Positions 8,642-18,062 are shown, numbered from the stretch's first letter. The stretch is DNA of 64,000 nt from Croceimicrobium sp965228705 (GCF_965228705.1 NZ_OZ245832.1:930001-994000); one strand, 5' to 3'. The notes: generated by a model from the sequence alone, not told the origin. A program made the numbers and translations.

Positions 8642-9966
8642 TTGCCAAGGCTTTTCAACCCATATACAGTCGGATTAAGGCCCTTACCAAAGCCACTATT
8701 ACCCTCGATGCCGAGGGTGTACAATACGATGAACTCGCCTGGGTAGACGGGCGTACCGCTCAAGTAATTAAGGTCGATGGAAAAGAAGTAAGTCTGCAGG
8801 TCTTTTCCGGAACGGAGGGACTCGGTACAAATGCACAGGTAGTCTTTTCTGGCGGCGCACCAAACATTCACTTAAGTCCTTTATTAGCTGGTCGTTACTT
8901 CAATGCATTTGGAGTTCCACTTGATGGAAAGGAAAAGGTGCAAGGTGAAGAACGAGATGTAAAAGGAGCTACCGTAAATCCGGTGCGCCGGCAATTGCCC
9001 TCCGAATTATTAGCCACGGGAATTGCGGGCATTGACCTCAATAATACTCTGGTAACCGGTCAAAAGATTCCCTTCTTTGCCGATCCAGATCAACCTTATA
9101 ATCGCATTTTGGCCGAAGTTGCCATGCGGGCCGATTCCGATCGAATTGTATTAGGAGGCATGGGAATCTCTCACGATGACTTCCTTATGTTCCAAGAGCG
9201 CTTTAACAGCAGTGGCGCGGGAGACAAGATTGTGAGTTTCATTAACACTTCTGAAGATCCACCCCTGGAACGATTGCTGATTCCAGATTTGGTATGCACT
9301 GCCGCCGAATACTTTGCCTATGAAAAGCAAGAGAAAGTACTGGTGCTCTTAACCGATATGACCCTTTATGCGGATGCTTTGGCGATTGTTTCCAATAAAA
9401 TGGATCAGATTCCCAGTAAAGATGCTATGCCTGGCTCTCTCTATTCGGATTTAGCCCGAATTTATGAGAAGGCGGTACAGTTCCAAAATGGGGGCTCCAT
9501 TACCATTATTGCCGTTACCACTTTAAATGATGGGGATATTACCCACGCTATTCCTGATAATACGGGCTATATCACCGAAGGACAGCTGTATTTGAAAAAG
9601 GATCATGAAACCGGATTAACCATTATCGACCCCTTTAGAAGCTTATCACGCTTAAAGCAAAACGTAATTGGTGTTAAAACCCGTGAAGACCATCCGCAGG
9701 TAATGAATGCCCTGGTAAGGCTATATGCCGATGCCTCTGAGGCGCGCAGTAAAAAAGAAAACGGCTTTGATCTCAATGAATACGATGAGCGAAGCTTACG
9801 CTTTGCAGAAGCCTATACCCGCGAATTATTGGATGTACAACTCAATATCGGCACCGAAGAAATGCTCGATCGTGGCTGGCGCCTGATGAGTCGCTATTTT
9901 AAGGACTATGAATTAGGCATCCGTCAGAATTTAATCGATAAGTATTGGCCTGAAGCAAAATCATGA
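8638..9966 (+). CDS. ntpB: V-type ATPase subunit B (non-catalytic head subunit)
   Basis: At 442 residues this matches the family length. It has the SGxxG-poor, P-loop-degenerate nucleotide-binding fold of B subunits, with the conserved stretches TGIAGID near residue 125 and the SLSRLKQN segment near residue 340. With subunit A it forms the alternating hexamer. It lies between A and D with ATGA overlaps on both sides, the compact order seen in spirochaete and chlamydial operons. Confidence 0.93.
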   Translation: MIAKAFQPIYSRIKALTKATITLDAEGVQYDELAWVDGRTAQVIKVDGKEVSLQVFSGTEGLGTNAQVVFSGGAPNIHLSPLLAGRYFNAFGVPLDGKEKVQGEERDVKGATVNPVRRQLPSELLATGIAGIDLNNTLVTGQKIPFFADPDQPYNRILAEVAMRADSDRIVLGGMGISHDDFLMFQERFNSSGAGDKIVSFINTSEDPPLERLLIPDLVCTAAEYFAYEKQEKVLVLLTDMTLYADALAIVSNKMDQIPSKDAMPGSLYSDLARIYEKAVQFQNGGSITIIAVTTLNDGDITHAIPDNTGYITEGQLYLKKDHETGLTIIDPFRSLSRLKQNVIGVKTREDHPQVMNALVRLYADASEARSKKENGFDLNEYDERSLRFAEAYTRELLDVQLNIGTEEMLDRGWRLMSRYFKDYELGIRQNLIDKYWPEAKS

Positions 9967-10559
9967 ACCGCGCGATCTCCTATAATAAGTCGACCATCCA
10001 GGAATTTCGGAAGCAATTGCAAGTGCGCCGAAAAGCCTTACCGGTGCTAATGCGTAAAGAAACGGCATTGCGACAGGTTATTGCAGATCGCAAACCGGCT
10101 TTAAAGCAATTGCAAAAGGAGTATCAAGCGGAATGGAAACGATTACAAGGCTATGAGAATATTTGGAATGATTTACCCTCCGTATTAAGAGTGAAATCCA
10201 TCCAAACCGAAGAACACAATATTGCCGGTACCCGCATAAAGCGCTTAGTTAAGGTAGAATACGAGGCCATGCAACTCAATCCACTCTACGAACCCGCCTG
10301 GATGCCTGCTGCCTTAGAGGCCCTGCAAAACCTGATTGAATTAAAACTGCAATTGCAGTACCGCCAGAAGGAATTAGACACATTGGAGCAGGCACGGAAA
10401 AAAACCACTCAAAAGGTAAACCTCTATGAGAAGGTGCAAATTCCGGAGTATGAAGAAGGTATTCGCAAGGTGAAACGCTTTTTGGAAGACAAAGAAAACA
10501 TTGCCACCGCCGCTAAAAAGATTGCCAAGAACCGAAAAATGAGCCGCGATGAAAGCTAA
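9963..10559 (+). CDS. ntpD: V-type ATPase subunit D (central rotor shaft)
   Basis: This 198-residue protein is dominated by two long helical coiled-coil regions (roughly residues 5-70 and 115-190), as expected for the antiparallel coiled coil of the D subunit that rotates inside the A3B3 head. It overlaps subunit B by 4 bp and subunit I by 11 bp. No subunit F gene accompanies it, although D and F form the shaft in Enterococcus and Thermus. This absence matches the reduced V-ATPase operons of Borrelia and Chlamydia. Confidence 0.85.
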   Translation: MNRAISYNKSTIQEFRKQLQVRRKALPVLMRKETALRQVIADRKPALKQLQKEYQAEWKRLQGYENIWNDLPSVLRVKSIQTEEHNIAGTRIKRLVKVEYEAMQLNPLYEPAWMPAALEALQNLIELKLQLQYRQKELDTLEQARKKTTQKVNLYEKVQIPEYEEGIRKVKRFLEDKENIATAAKKIAKNRKMSRDES

Positions 10560-12375
10560 GATGTTAAAAGTGGACCTTTTAATTCGGGAGGCAGAGCGTA
10601 AAGATTTAACGGAGGCCCTGCAAGACCTGGGGCTTCTGCATATCGAAAAACTGGAAAAAGATAGTAGCCTACAGAATCACGGGCTTTGGAAAGAATGGCA
10701 AGAGCTAAAGAACTGGCTCAAAGCTCTGGATACAGAAGCCAATGAATTTGAAGGTCAAAAGCTAGAAGGAGACCTTATCCCCCAATTAAGGCAGTTTAAG
10801 AAGGATTGGAGCTTGTGGAAGCATCGCCAGGAAGATTGGTTAAAGTCCAAAGAATTCTGTGCTATCTGGCAAGACTATGATCCAAAGCTTTGGAAGCAAT
10901 TTGAATCTCTGGGTCTCAAAATTCAACTTTATCGATGCACGAAAAGAGAGTGGCCTCAATATCAGGCGCAAGCCTTTTTAATCGGTGCAAAGGATGAGGA
11001 ATATTATTTCTGTCGCATCGGCGCCAAGGAGAATTGGGAAGACCTAAACCTGGAAAACCTGAGTCTTCCTCCCTACAAAGCTGAGCAACTGCAAACGATT
11101 GAAGTGGAGCTCAATCAGGAGTCCCATCGCTTACAAAGCTTATTAATAGGCTTTAAAAATGCCAGGGAGGATCTGGAAAGCGAAGCAGCTGCCATTCAAG
11201 AAAACTGGGAGTTCCAACAAGGAATGCAAAGCTGGCAAGATGTAAAAGCCACTCCTCTCACCCATTTACGCGCCTGGATTCCGGAGAAGGCCGAAGCTGA
11301 ATTTCGCCGAAATTGCAGTGCCCTACCTCTGGCCTTTCGACTGCAAATACCGGATCGTAAGGATAATGTGCCGGTTCAATTGGAGAACAATGCTTTTAAC
11401 CGGCTATTTGAACCTATCACCCAGATTTTCCAACTGCCGCATTATTATGAGTTTGACCTCACCCCCATGATTGCAGTTTTCTACCCTATCCTTTTTGCTT
11501 ATTGCTTAGGCGATGCGGGTTATGGTGCAATAATGACCCTCGCAGTACTGATTGGTTGGTTCACTTTCCTGAAAAAGCAAAGAGCACTGGCAGCCTTGGT
11601 GGGGATATTGGGCATTAGTACAACCATTATGGGCTTTATTAAAAGTGGAAGCTTGTTTGGTATAGCCTTAAGCGCCAATGCGGATCAGGCTTGGATTCGA
11701 GGATTAAGTGATTGGGTTATTATTCCTGATGACAGCTCCTTCTTTTTCAATGCTTTTAATGTCGCCTTATTGATTGGGGTTCTGCAAATCTTAATCGGAA
11801 TTGGAATAGCCATCGCCAAAGCCTGGTATTTTGATGGATTTAAGGCCTCCCTATCTCTTTGGGGCAAACTCCTGATAGTGATGTCATCGGTAGCCCTGTT
11901 TATGGCAGATACCCTGCATTTAAGCACAGGTTCAATTCAGTTATTAATCTTCAGCCTGGTATTCGGTATTGCCTTAATTATGTTCTTCCACGATTTAAGT
12001 CAGGCTTTATTGGTACGGATGGGCAGCAGCATTTTACCGCTCTTTTTCATTTTCACCGGCCTTTTGGGCGATGTACTCTCCTATGTGCGACTCTTTGCTT
12101 TAGGTGTAACATCCGCCGTATTAGGCTTGGTAGTAAACCGTATTGGAACCGATATGATGAGTGATAATTTGTGGACCTGGATTGGTGCCGGCGCCTTCTT
12201 ACTATTTGGTCACGGACTTAATTTCGTCCTGGCTGCTCTAGGTTCCTTTATCCACCCCCTCCGACTCACCTTCGTAGAATTTTACAATAACGCTCAATTT
12301 GAAGGCGGAGGCCAGGCCTACCGTGCCTTTAAGAAACATAAACCCTTTAAAAACTCACACAATGGAAACAGCTAA
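10549..12375 (+). CDS. ntpI: V-type ATPase subunit I (membrane stator subunit, a-type)
   Basis: A 608-residue protein with a soluble N-terminal half (about residues 1-290) and a C-terminal half containing about seven membrane helices. The segment GDVLSYVRLFALG near residue 510 carries the essential arginine of a-type subunits that faces the c-ring ion site. Together with subunit K it forms the ion path of the Vo sector. The start overlaps subunit D by 11 bp, and the end overlaps the K gene start by 14 bp. Confidence 0.92.
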   Translation: MKAKMLKVDLLIREAERKDLTEALQDLGLLHIEKLEKDSSLQNHGLWKEWQELKNWLKALDTEANEFEGQKLEGDLIPQLRQFKKDWSLWKHRQEDWLKSKEFCAIWQDYDPKLWKQFESLGLKIQLYRCTKREWPQYQAQAFLIGAKDEEYYFCRIGAKENWEDLNLENLSLPPYKAEQLQTIEVELNQESHRLQSLLIGFKNAREDLESEAAAIQENWEFQQGMQSWQDVKATPLTHLRAWIPEKAEAEFRRNCSALPLAFRLQIPDRKDNVPVQLENNAFNRLFEPITQIFQLPHYYEFDLTPMIAVFYPILFAYCLGDAGYGAIMTLAVLIGWFTFLKKQRALAALVGILGISTTIMGFIKSGSLFGIALSANADQAWIRGLSDWVIIPDDSSFFFNAFNVALLIGVLQILIGIGIAIAKAWYFDGFKASLSLWGKLLIVMSSVALFMADTLHLSTGSIQLLIFSLVFGIALIMFFHDLSQALLVRMGSSILPLFFIFTGLLGDVLSYVRLFALGVTSAVLGLVVNRIGTDMMSDNLWTWIGAGAFLLFGHGLNFVLAALGSFIHPLRLTFVEFYNNAQFEGGGQAYRAFKKHKPFKNSHNGNS

Positions 12376-12820
12376 CCTCGCTCTAATTTTGGCATTCGTA
12401 GGATTTGGAATCTTGATTGCCCTGGCCGGAACCGGAAGTATAATGGGAACCGCTGCTGGCGCTATGGCCACAGTAGGAGCCGTAAAAAAACGTCCGGATG
12501 CCTTCGGCTCTTTCATTGTACTGAGTGCCCTCCCTGGAACCCAAGGTTTATATGGCTTTGCGGGTTTCTTTATCCTACAGGAATTTGTAGGTCCGGAAAT
12601 GACCCTTTTGCAAGGGGCTGGAATTTTAGGGGGTGGAATTGCCCTGGGATTGGCCGGATTGTTTTCTGGAATCTACCAAGGTAAGGTCTGCGCCAGCGGA
12701 ATTGATGCCATTGGCAGTGGTAATGATGTTTTTGGTCGCACCCTGATTTTGGCGGTATTCCCTGAGCTTTACGCCATTATTGCCTTTGCGGCGCTCTTCT
12801 TGATCCGTGGAATCCTATAA
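12362..12820 (+). CDS. ntpK: V-type ATPase proteolipid subunit K with complete Na+-binding signature
   Basis: A 152-residue, four-helix double-hairpin proteolipid that forms the rotor ring. I chose the ATG at 12362; the in-frame extension to 12299 is inside subunit I. Residues Leu57, Thr60, Gln61 (in the LPGTQ motif), Gln106 and Glu135 lie exactly four positions before the Na+ ligands Leu61, Thr64, Gln65, Gln110 and Glu139 of Enterococcus hirae NtpK. By analogy the enzyme probably translocates Na+, not H+. The stop is 2 bp before the next stress-protein gene. Confidence 0.92.
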   Translation: METANLALILAFVGFGILIALAGTGSIMGTAAGAMATVGAVKKRPDAFGSFIVLSALPGTQGLYGFAGFFILQEFVGPEMTLLQGAGILGGGIALGLAGLFSGIYQGKVCASGIDAIGSGNDVFGRTLILAVFPELYAIIAFAALFLIRGIL

Positions 12821-12822
12821 TC

Positions 12823-13749
12823 ATGAAAAAACGTGCCCCCTTCAGTCGTGTATTGATAGCCCTGGAAGGTGGTTTGCAGGATGATATCATCTTGCGCTAC
12901 TCTGCCTATCTCCTCTCGCATATGCGGGTGGACAGTCTGTACCTGATGCACGTTACCGAAGACCTTGCGCTGCCCCAGGAAATTCTGGAAAAATACCAGG
13001 ACCTCTTACCTCCCAAAGAGGAACAATTGGAAAAATACCTGCGCGAACTCTATAATGCTTCCTTTGGCGAGAAAGCCGATTATAAGGTGCAGAGTATTTT
13101 AAGCGAAGGCGATCCCTTCGAGCAAATATTGCGACAAAGCCATATTAAAGACATCGACTTGATCATTATGGGTCGACGTTCCGAAGATCGCAATCATCAG
13201 CTTTTAGGTGCGCGCCTGGCCGAACAAGGCCCTTGCTCCGTGCTATTAGTACCTATGCACGCACATCTGGAGGTAAATGAAATCTTTTTGCCCATCGACT
13301 TTAGCTCCCACGGCGAAATTGCCATGCATTTTACCCAGGAACTTTCAGAAAGCATTAATGCCGAAGTGCGCGGAATTCATTTCTATGCCCCGGCACGCGG
13401 ATTTTTAAAAAATGCTGAGGCAGAAAGGGAATTACGTAGTGCTTTGCGCGATACCGCCAAAAAGGAATGGATCCGTTATAAAAAGGATTTAAAGCTCCCC
13501 CAGAACTGGACTTGCGAACTGATAGAAAACCGTGGCGAAGCCCCTAATCATGCCCTCTTTTTAGCGGAACATTTTGGTAGTGATTTAATTGTAATCCCCT
13601 CCAAAGGCAGAACCGCTTCAGCCGCAGTACTGATGGGTTCTTTTGCTAAAGAGATGATTCGAATCAACCGAAAGGTTCCCTTGCTCATCTTAAAAAAGAA
13701 ACGGGAGAATCTGGATTTCTTTGAAGCCCTAAAAGGACTTTTAGACTAA
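12823..13749 (+). CDS. Universal stress protein, tandem UspA domains
   Basis: Two UspA domains of about 150 residues each. The first has the strand VLIALEGG and the IDLIIMGRRSEDR motif; the second begins at EIFLPIDFSS and has DLIVIPSKGRTA, retaining part of the ATP-binding G-x2-G-like loop. It follows subunit K after 2 bp, so it is almost certainly in the V-ATPase transcript, and the membrane protein gene downstream starts 1 bp after its stop. A function linked to ion-motive force or osmotic control is suggested by its position only. Confidence 0.85.
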   Translation: MKKRAPFSRVLIALEGGLQDDIILRYSAYLLSHMRVDSLYLMHVTEDLALPQEILEKYQDLLPPKEEQLEKYLRELYNASFGEKADYKVQSILSEGDPFEQILRQSHIKDIDLIIMGRRSEDRNHQLLGARLAEQGPCSVLLVPMHAHLEVNEIFLPIDFSSHGEIAMHFTQELSESINAEVRGIHFYAPARGFLKNAEAERELRSALRDTAKKEWIRYKKDLKLPQNWTCELIENRGEAPNHALFLAEHFGSDLIVIPSKGRTASAAVLMGSFAKEMIRINRKVPLLILKKKRENLDFFEALKGLLD

Positions 13750-13750
13750 A

Positions 13751-14176
13751 ATGGAAGCCACCTTGCTTTTGGCTTTTGAAAGGCATTTAGCGTTTTTTAT
13801 CCTGTTAATTCTCTTCGATTGGGGACTGGGCTTCCTTTGCCTGGTCCCTAAATCTCTGTTTCTGCGATCTACGGGTTTAATGCTTTTAAGCTGGGCCCTG
13901 GTGAATAGCCTGATCTGTTTTTTTCTGTACCAACACCATCAGGCGAAAGCCTTAGATCCTACCGTTAATTTGGAGAACCATTTAATCCAGGTTTTTAACT
14001 GGAATATTGGTTTGGATATTCTTTACTTGATAATCGCCCTGATGCTACTGCAGTGGCCTCGCAAAAGGCAGTCTAAAAAGCAAAGGATTCTTACAGGTCT
14101 GGCTCTGGGAGTAACCTTTAATGGACTCTATCTCTTGATAATAGATAGCCTATTTCGCTGCATGCAATTGAATTAG
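13751..14176 (+). CDS. Hypothetical integral membrane protein, 141 residues
   Basis: About four hydrophobic helices (residues 12-32, 42-60, 85-103 and 115-133) with a basic loop (PRKRQSKKQR) between the last two. I cannot assign a family. It starts 1 bp after the stress-protein stop and is probably the last gene of the V-ATPase transcript. Its stop codon overlaps that of the convergent trkH gene by 4 bp, leaving no room for an intrinsic terminator outside coding sequence. Confidence 0.6.
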   Translation: MEATLLLAFERHLAFFILLILFDWGLGFLCLVPKSLFLRSTGLMLLSWALVNSLICFFLYQHHQAKALDPTVNLENHLIQVFNWNIGLDILYLIIALMLLQWPRKRQSKKQRILTGLALGVTFNGLYLLIIDSLFRCMQLN

Positions 14177-15630
14177 CGTCGCTGCCAGAAATAAGGCATA
14201 AAGAGAATTAGCACCGTAAACATCTCCAAACGACCTAATAACATCAAGAAGCTAAGGAATAGCTTGCCTCCCGCGGGGATATGCGCAAAATTATCTACCG
14301 GACCCACGGAGCCTAATCCCGGACCAATATTCCCCAAAGTTGCCGTTACAGAACCTACGGCCGACATAAAGTCGAGGCCAAACATGGACATCACAAAGGA
14401 ACCGACAAAGAAGACCGTTAACCAAATGAGTACGAAAGCCGCCACGGTATTGGTAATATTTTGAGGCACTGCCCGATTGTTAAAACGCACCGGGATAATC
14501 GCATTGGGGTGAATTTGCCGTTTGAGCTCCAGGAAGGAATTCTTAATCATAATGATATGACGCATCACCTTAATTCCCCCTGCCGTACTACCGGTAGAAC
14601 CACCGGAGAAAAAGAGTACGAAGATTAAGAATATCAAGAAGTTAGGCCAAAGCAAATAGTTCTCGGTAACGAAACCGGTGGAGGTCATGATGGAAATTAC
14701 CGTAAAGAATCCGCCGCGAATACCTTCCTCAATGGAATAGCTTTGAAAGATGATCAGAACCAAGGCCACTACCCCACTAAATATTAGAGTATTCCAAGAG
14801 TACACTCGAAACTCTTCATTCTGGCGTAATTGCTTAATCCGGCCACTAAAACCAAAATAAAGCAAGGTGAAGTTCACCCCTGCTAAAAACATGAAGATGG
14901 TAATGATATAATGGATGGCCGGGGAGTTAAAAGCGGCAATACTGGCATTTTTAGTGGAGAAACCACCAGTAGCCATCGTGGCCATCGCATGGTTAATCGC
15001 ATCGAACCAGCCCATACCAGCCACCCAAAGGGCAATGGCTTCTGCAGCGGTTAAAGCAAAATAAATGAACCATAAACGCTTGGCCGTACCGGTAATGCGC
15101 GGATGAAGCTTATCGGGTGTGATACCGGGCGACTCCGCTATAAAAAGCTGCATACCTCCTACACCCAAAAGTGGTAATATGGCCACCGTGAGTACGATAA
15201 TCCCCATTCCTCCTATCCAGTGGGTCATACTGCGCCAGAAGAGTATGGACTTAGCCTGACCTTCAATATCGGTTAAGATGGTGGCTCCAGTAGTTGTAAA
15301 ACCACTTACCGTTTCAAAAATGGCATCTACAATATTGTCGATCGCTCCCGTAAGGGCGAAAGGCAAACTACCCAGCATCGACATAGCAACCCAGCCCAGG
15401 GTTACAATTAAGAAACCATCGCGCTTGCGTACATCCCGATTGGAGTTTTTAACATTGGGCAGGTAGAGCAAGGCTCCCACTGCCATTGTAATTCCGGAGG
15501 AAAGTAAAAGACTTTGCCAATCTTCACCATAATAGATTGCTACTCCAACGGCCAGCAACATCATGGCGGCTACAATAGCTAAGAGAGTGCCGATTAAGGC
15601 GAAGGTCATTCTGGGATTAAAAAGATGCAT
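14173..15630 (-). CDS. trkH: Trk-type K+ uptake permease TrkH
   Basis: A 485-residue membrane protein with the four-fold M1-P-M2 layout of the Trk/Ktr/HKT family. Selectivity-filter-like segments are visible, for example SGFTTTGATI, GGFSTKN and TSTGFVTENY, each with the conserved glycine that lines the K+ pore. Together with the cytoplasmic TrkA gene 2 bp upstream it forms a K+ uptake system driven by ion-motive force. Proximity to the Na+-type V-ATPase genes suggests a chromosomal locus for monovalent-cation homeostasis. Confidence 0.94.
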   Translation of the reverse strand: MHLFNPRMTFALIGTLLAIVAAMMLLAVGVAIYYGEDWQSLLLSSGITMAVGALLYLPNVKNSNRDVRKRDGFLIVTLGWVAMSMLGSLPFALTGAIDNIVDAIFETVSGFTTTGATILTDIEGQAKSILFWRSMTHWIGGMGIIVLTVAILPLLGVGGMQLFIAESPGITPDKLHPRITGTAKRLWFIYFALTAAEAIALWVAGMGWFDAINHAMATMATGGFSTKNASIAAFNSPAIHYIITIFMFLAGVNFTLLYFGFSGRIKQLRQNEEFRVYSWNTLIFSGVVALVLIIFQSYSIEEGIRGGFFTVISIMTSTGFVTENYLLWPNFLIFLIFVLFFSGGSTGSTAGGIKVMRHIIMIKNSFLELKRQIHPNAIIPVRFNNRAVPQNITNTVAAFVLIWLTVFFVGSFVMSMFGLDFMSAVGSVTATLGNIGPGLGSVGPVDNFAHIPAGGKLFLSFLMLLGRLEMFTVLILFMPYFWQRR

Positions 15631-15632
15631 GC

Positions 15633-16973
15633 TTAACGAAAGTAACGACTAACTTTTTTCGCGCATTCGTTTTTCGCGAAGACTACTACTTTATCTCCAG
15701 GCTGAATACTAAAATCTCCGGTGGGAATCAAACCTTTATTGTTGCGGATTACCCCACCTACTAATGAACCTTTAGGAAGATCCAGGTCCTTGATTTTCTT
15801 TTCAGTAACCTGACATTTGGTGCTTACATTGAACTCAATAACCTCAGAATCAATTCCGTGGATAGTTGAGAGCGTTACAAAATCACCTCGACGGATGTAG
15901 CGATAGATAAAGTTCGCAGCAGCCAGTTTCTTGTTAATCAGACTATCGATTCCAATACTTTGGGTTAAAGAGAGGTATTCGATGTTCTCTACCATGGCAA
16001 TGGTTTTCTTCACACCTCGGTCTTTGGCAACCAAACAGGTTAAAACATTGGTTTCGGAGTTGCCAGTCACTGCCACCAGAGCATCAGCGTTTTTCAGGCC
16101 TTCTTCCTCGAGTTTTTCAACATCGGTACCATCAAAGTTCAGAACCATGATTTCGGGATGTTGAGAGGCAATTTCTTCGGCCTTTTCCGGATTCTGCTCA
16201 ATGAGCTTTACATGGAAATTTCTACAAAGCTTGCGGGCTAAATGTCGACCGGTTCTACTACCACCAACGATAATTATATCATTGATTTTGATTTTTCTAC
16301 GACCGGTAACTTCCAATACCTGCTCTACTCCTTCAGCATGGGTAATTACAAATAAGTGATCGTTAGCATTTACTACCGTATCCCCTTTGGGAATAATGGT
16401 TTCACCATTGCGGCGAATGGCCACTACGATATAGTCCCGTACATCTCTAAGGCCGGCAATTTGAGCCATGGTTTTACCTACAATAGCCGCGTCCTCTTCT
16501 ATATCCAGACCCAGCAAATTGATTTTCCCATTTTCAAATTCAATGGACTCTGAAGCTGCATTGGTATTCAATAGATGTCGCACCTCACGCGCGGCCAGAG
16601 ATTCGGGAGAAATCAACTCATCAATCCCCAATTCACGAATATTCAATACATCATCACTGGTGAGGTATTGCATTTGACTAATCCGGGCAATGGTTTTCTT
16701 GGCTCCTAAACGCTTGGCGTAAATTGAGCTTAAAATATTCGCTTCCTCTACTGAAGTTACGGAGATAAATAAATCGGCATCAGCCACTTGGGCCCTTTGT
16801 AAGATCGAGAAATCCGTTACTTCGCCAGATATAGCAATAGCATCAATATTCTGATCCACATTTTGCAAACGATCAGCATCATGATCGATCAGCGTAATAT
16901 CATGCGATTCGCTCGAAAGCCAGGTTGCAAGGTGGGTTCCTACAGCCCCGGCGCCGGCAATTACAATCTTCAT
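15633..16973 (-). CDS. trkA: Trk system K+ uptake regulatory protein TrkA
   Basis: A 446-residue protein with two tandem TrkA_N (RCK) domains, each opening with a Rossmann nucleotide-binding loop (GAGAVGTHLA at residues 6-15 and VGGSRTGRHLA near residue 237), and each followed by a TrkA_C domain. It binds NAD(H) or ATP/ADP and gates TrkH. It is the first gene of a two-gene operon with trkH, and a near-perfect Bacteroidota promoter lies 20 bp upstream of its start. Confidence 0.95.
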   Translation of the reverse strand: MKIVIAGAGAVGTHLATWLSSESHDITLIDHDADRLQNVDQNIDAIAISGEVTDFSILQRAQVADADLFISVTSVEEANILSSIYAKRLGAKKTIARISQMQYLTSDDVLNIRELGIDELISPESLAAREVRHLLNTNAASESIEFENGKINLLGLDIEEDAAIVGKTMAQIAGLRDVRDYIVVAIRRNGETIIPKGDTVVNANDHLFVITHAEGVEQVLEVTGRRKIKINDIIIVGGSRTGRHLARKLCRNFHVKLIEQNPEKAEEIASQHPEIMVLNFDGTDVEKLEEEGLKNADALVAVTGNSETNVLTCLVAKDRGVKKTIAMVENIEYLSLTQSIGIDSLINKKLAAANFIYRYIRRGDFVTLSTIHGIDSEVIEFNVSTKCQVTEKKIKDLDLPKGSLVGGVIRNNKGLIPTGDFSIQPGDKVVVFAKNECAKKVSRYFR

Positions 16974-16992
16974 CTTTCAACAAAATAGAAGG

Positions 16993-17022
16993 CAAAGGTA
17001 CATAGGAATTGGGGCAATGCAA
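16993..17022 (-). promoter_or_regulatory. Bacteroidota-type promoter for trkA-trkH
   Basis: On the minus strand, TTG (complement of 17020-17022) is separated by exactly 19 nt from TACCTTTG (complement of 16993-17000), a perfect match to TTG-N19-TAnnTTTG. The ATG of trkA lies 19 bp past the -7 element, so the leader would be short. Confidence 0.65.
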
Positions 17023-17122
17023 GGCCACTACTCCTTGGCCTTAGGGCAGGATAAAATGGAGCGAAAAGGCTTATTCCTGCTGGCTTTTTCGTAAATTGAA
17101 TGCACAACCATTTTTATTGACT

Positions 17123-17608
17123 ATGAAAAAGCTATTACTTTTTTGCCTGATTGGCGGCCTGTTTGTGGCTTGTCAATCGCCAAAACCCGAAACTGCCACC
17201 GAAGTTAAAAAGCTCGATAAAAAAGCCTTACGGGAATACATCGTTGCCATGGAGGATACTTTGGCAATGGCTTATCGACAAAAGGACATCGACTTATTCT
17301 CCAAGTTCTACGCAGATAATGCGGTAACCTATGGTGAGGGTCGCGATCAATTATTTGGTAAGCGAGATATCCTGAACCACTTCCGTCACAGTGTAGCGGC
17401 TGATAGCACACACTCCTTTAATTTCAAGTACTCTACCATTGACGTTTTTGCCACTGCCGATGATATGGCGGTTGAAAGTGGTCGCTGGGCTGAGTTAGAC
17501 TCCAGTGGGGCCGAAATTGAACACGGATTTTACATGGTGGTATTCCAAAAAGAAGATGGCCGCTTAGTTTCCGTGCGCGATATGTGGAACTCTGCCAAGA
17601 GTGATTAA
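17123..17608 (+). CDS. Lipoprotein with an NTF2/SnoaL-like (DUF4440) domain
   Basis: I start at the ATG at 17123 because it opens a canonical lipoprotein signal (KKLLLFCLIGGLFVAC, lipobox cysteine at residue 17). The mature part has an NTF2-like cone fold signature: MEDTLAMAYRQKDIDLFSKFYADNAVTYGEG, then strands around FKYSTIDVFATADDMAVESGRW. Such domains act as small ligand-binding or enzyme-like modules. The substrate is unknown. The gene stands alone between the divergent trkA and the downstream thioesterase. Confidence 0.72.
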   Translation: MKKLLLFCLIGGLFVACQSPKPETATEVKKLDKKALREYIVAMEDTLAMAYRQKDIDLFSKFYADNAVTYGEGRDQLFGKRDILNHFRHSVAADSTHSFNFKYSTIDVFATADDMAVESGRWAELDSSGAEIEHGFYMVVFQKEDGRLVSVRDMWNSAKSD

Positions 17609-17635
17609 TCCTTCAAAATTCTTTGCTTTGCCCGC

Positions 17636-18022
17636 ATGATAGTCCATGAAATTAGCAAGATCGTCGAGGCAAAAGATCTCGACGATCTAAACCACGTGAA
17701 TAATGTTGTTTACCTGCAATGGGTGCAAGATGTAGCCAGCAGTCATTGGTTTAGCAAAGCTGGTAAAGACAGTGGCGTTATTTGGGTAGTCCGCAAGCAT
17801 GAAATTGAATACCTGGCTCCTGCTCTGGAAGCTGATACTTTAAAACTTCGGACCTGGGTCGAGAGCATGGAAGGCCTTAGCAGTCTGCGTAAAGTAGAAA
17901 TTTTAAGAGGCGATGAATTAATCTGTCGCTGTACCAGTCAGTGGATTATGTTAGACGCTAAAAGCTTTAGACCTCGTCGTATTCCAAAGGAGTTGGCGGA
18001 CTTATTTATTGCCGAAAGTTAG
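17636..18022 (+). CDS. Acyl-CoA thioesterase, 4HBT hotdog fold
   Basis: A 128-residue single hotdog domain with the family pattern DLDDLNHVNNVVYLQWVQD near residues 14-32, where the aspartate and the HVNN segment belong to the catalytic site of 4-hydroxybenzoyl-CoA thioesterase-like enzymes (compare YbgC/FadM). The central helix is followed by the strands HEIEYLAPAL and LRTWVES. It probably hydrolyses acyl-CoA thioesters in the cytoplasm. The acyl specificity is not predictable. Confidence 0.85.
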   Translation: MIVHEISKIVEAKDLDDLNHVNNVVYLQWVQDVASSHWFSKAGKDSGVIWVVRKHEIEYLAPALEADTLKLRTWVESMEGLSSLRKVEILRGDELICRCTSQWIMLDAKSFRPRRIPKELADLFIAES

Positions 18023-18043
18023 GGTACAAATCTCCTATATTTG
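18009..18043 (+). promoter_or_regulatory. Possible promoter for the DUF3667 gene
   Basis: A perfect TATATTTG (18036-18043) fits the Bacteroidota -7 element, with TTG at 18009-18011 upstream. The 24-nt spacing is slightly longer than usual. The ATG of the DUF3667 gene is at 18063. Confidence 0.4.
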
Positions 18044-18062
18044 AGTACCATTAACTGCACCG

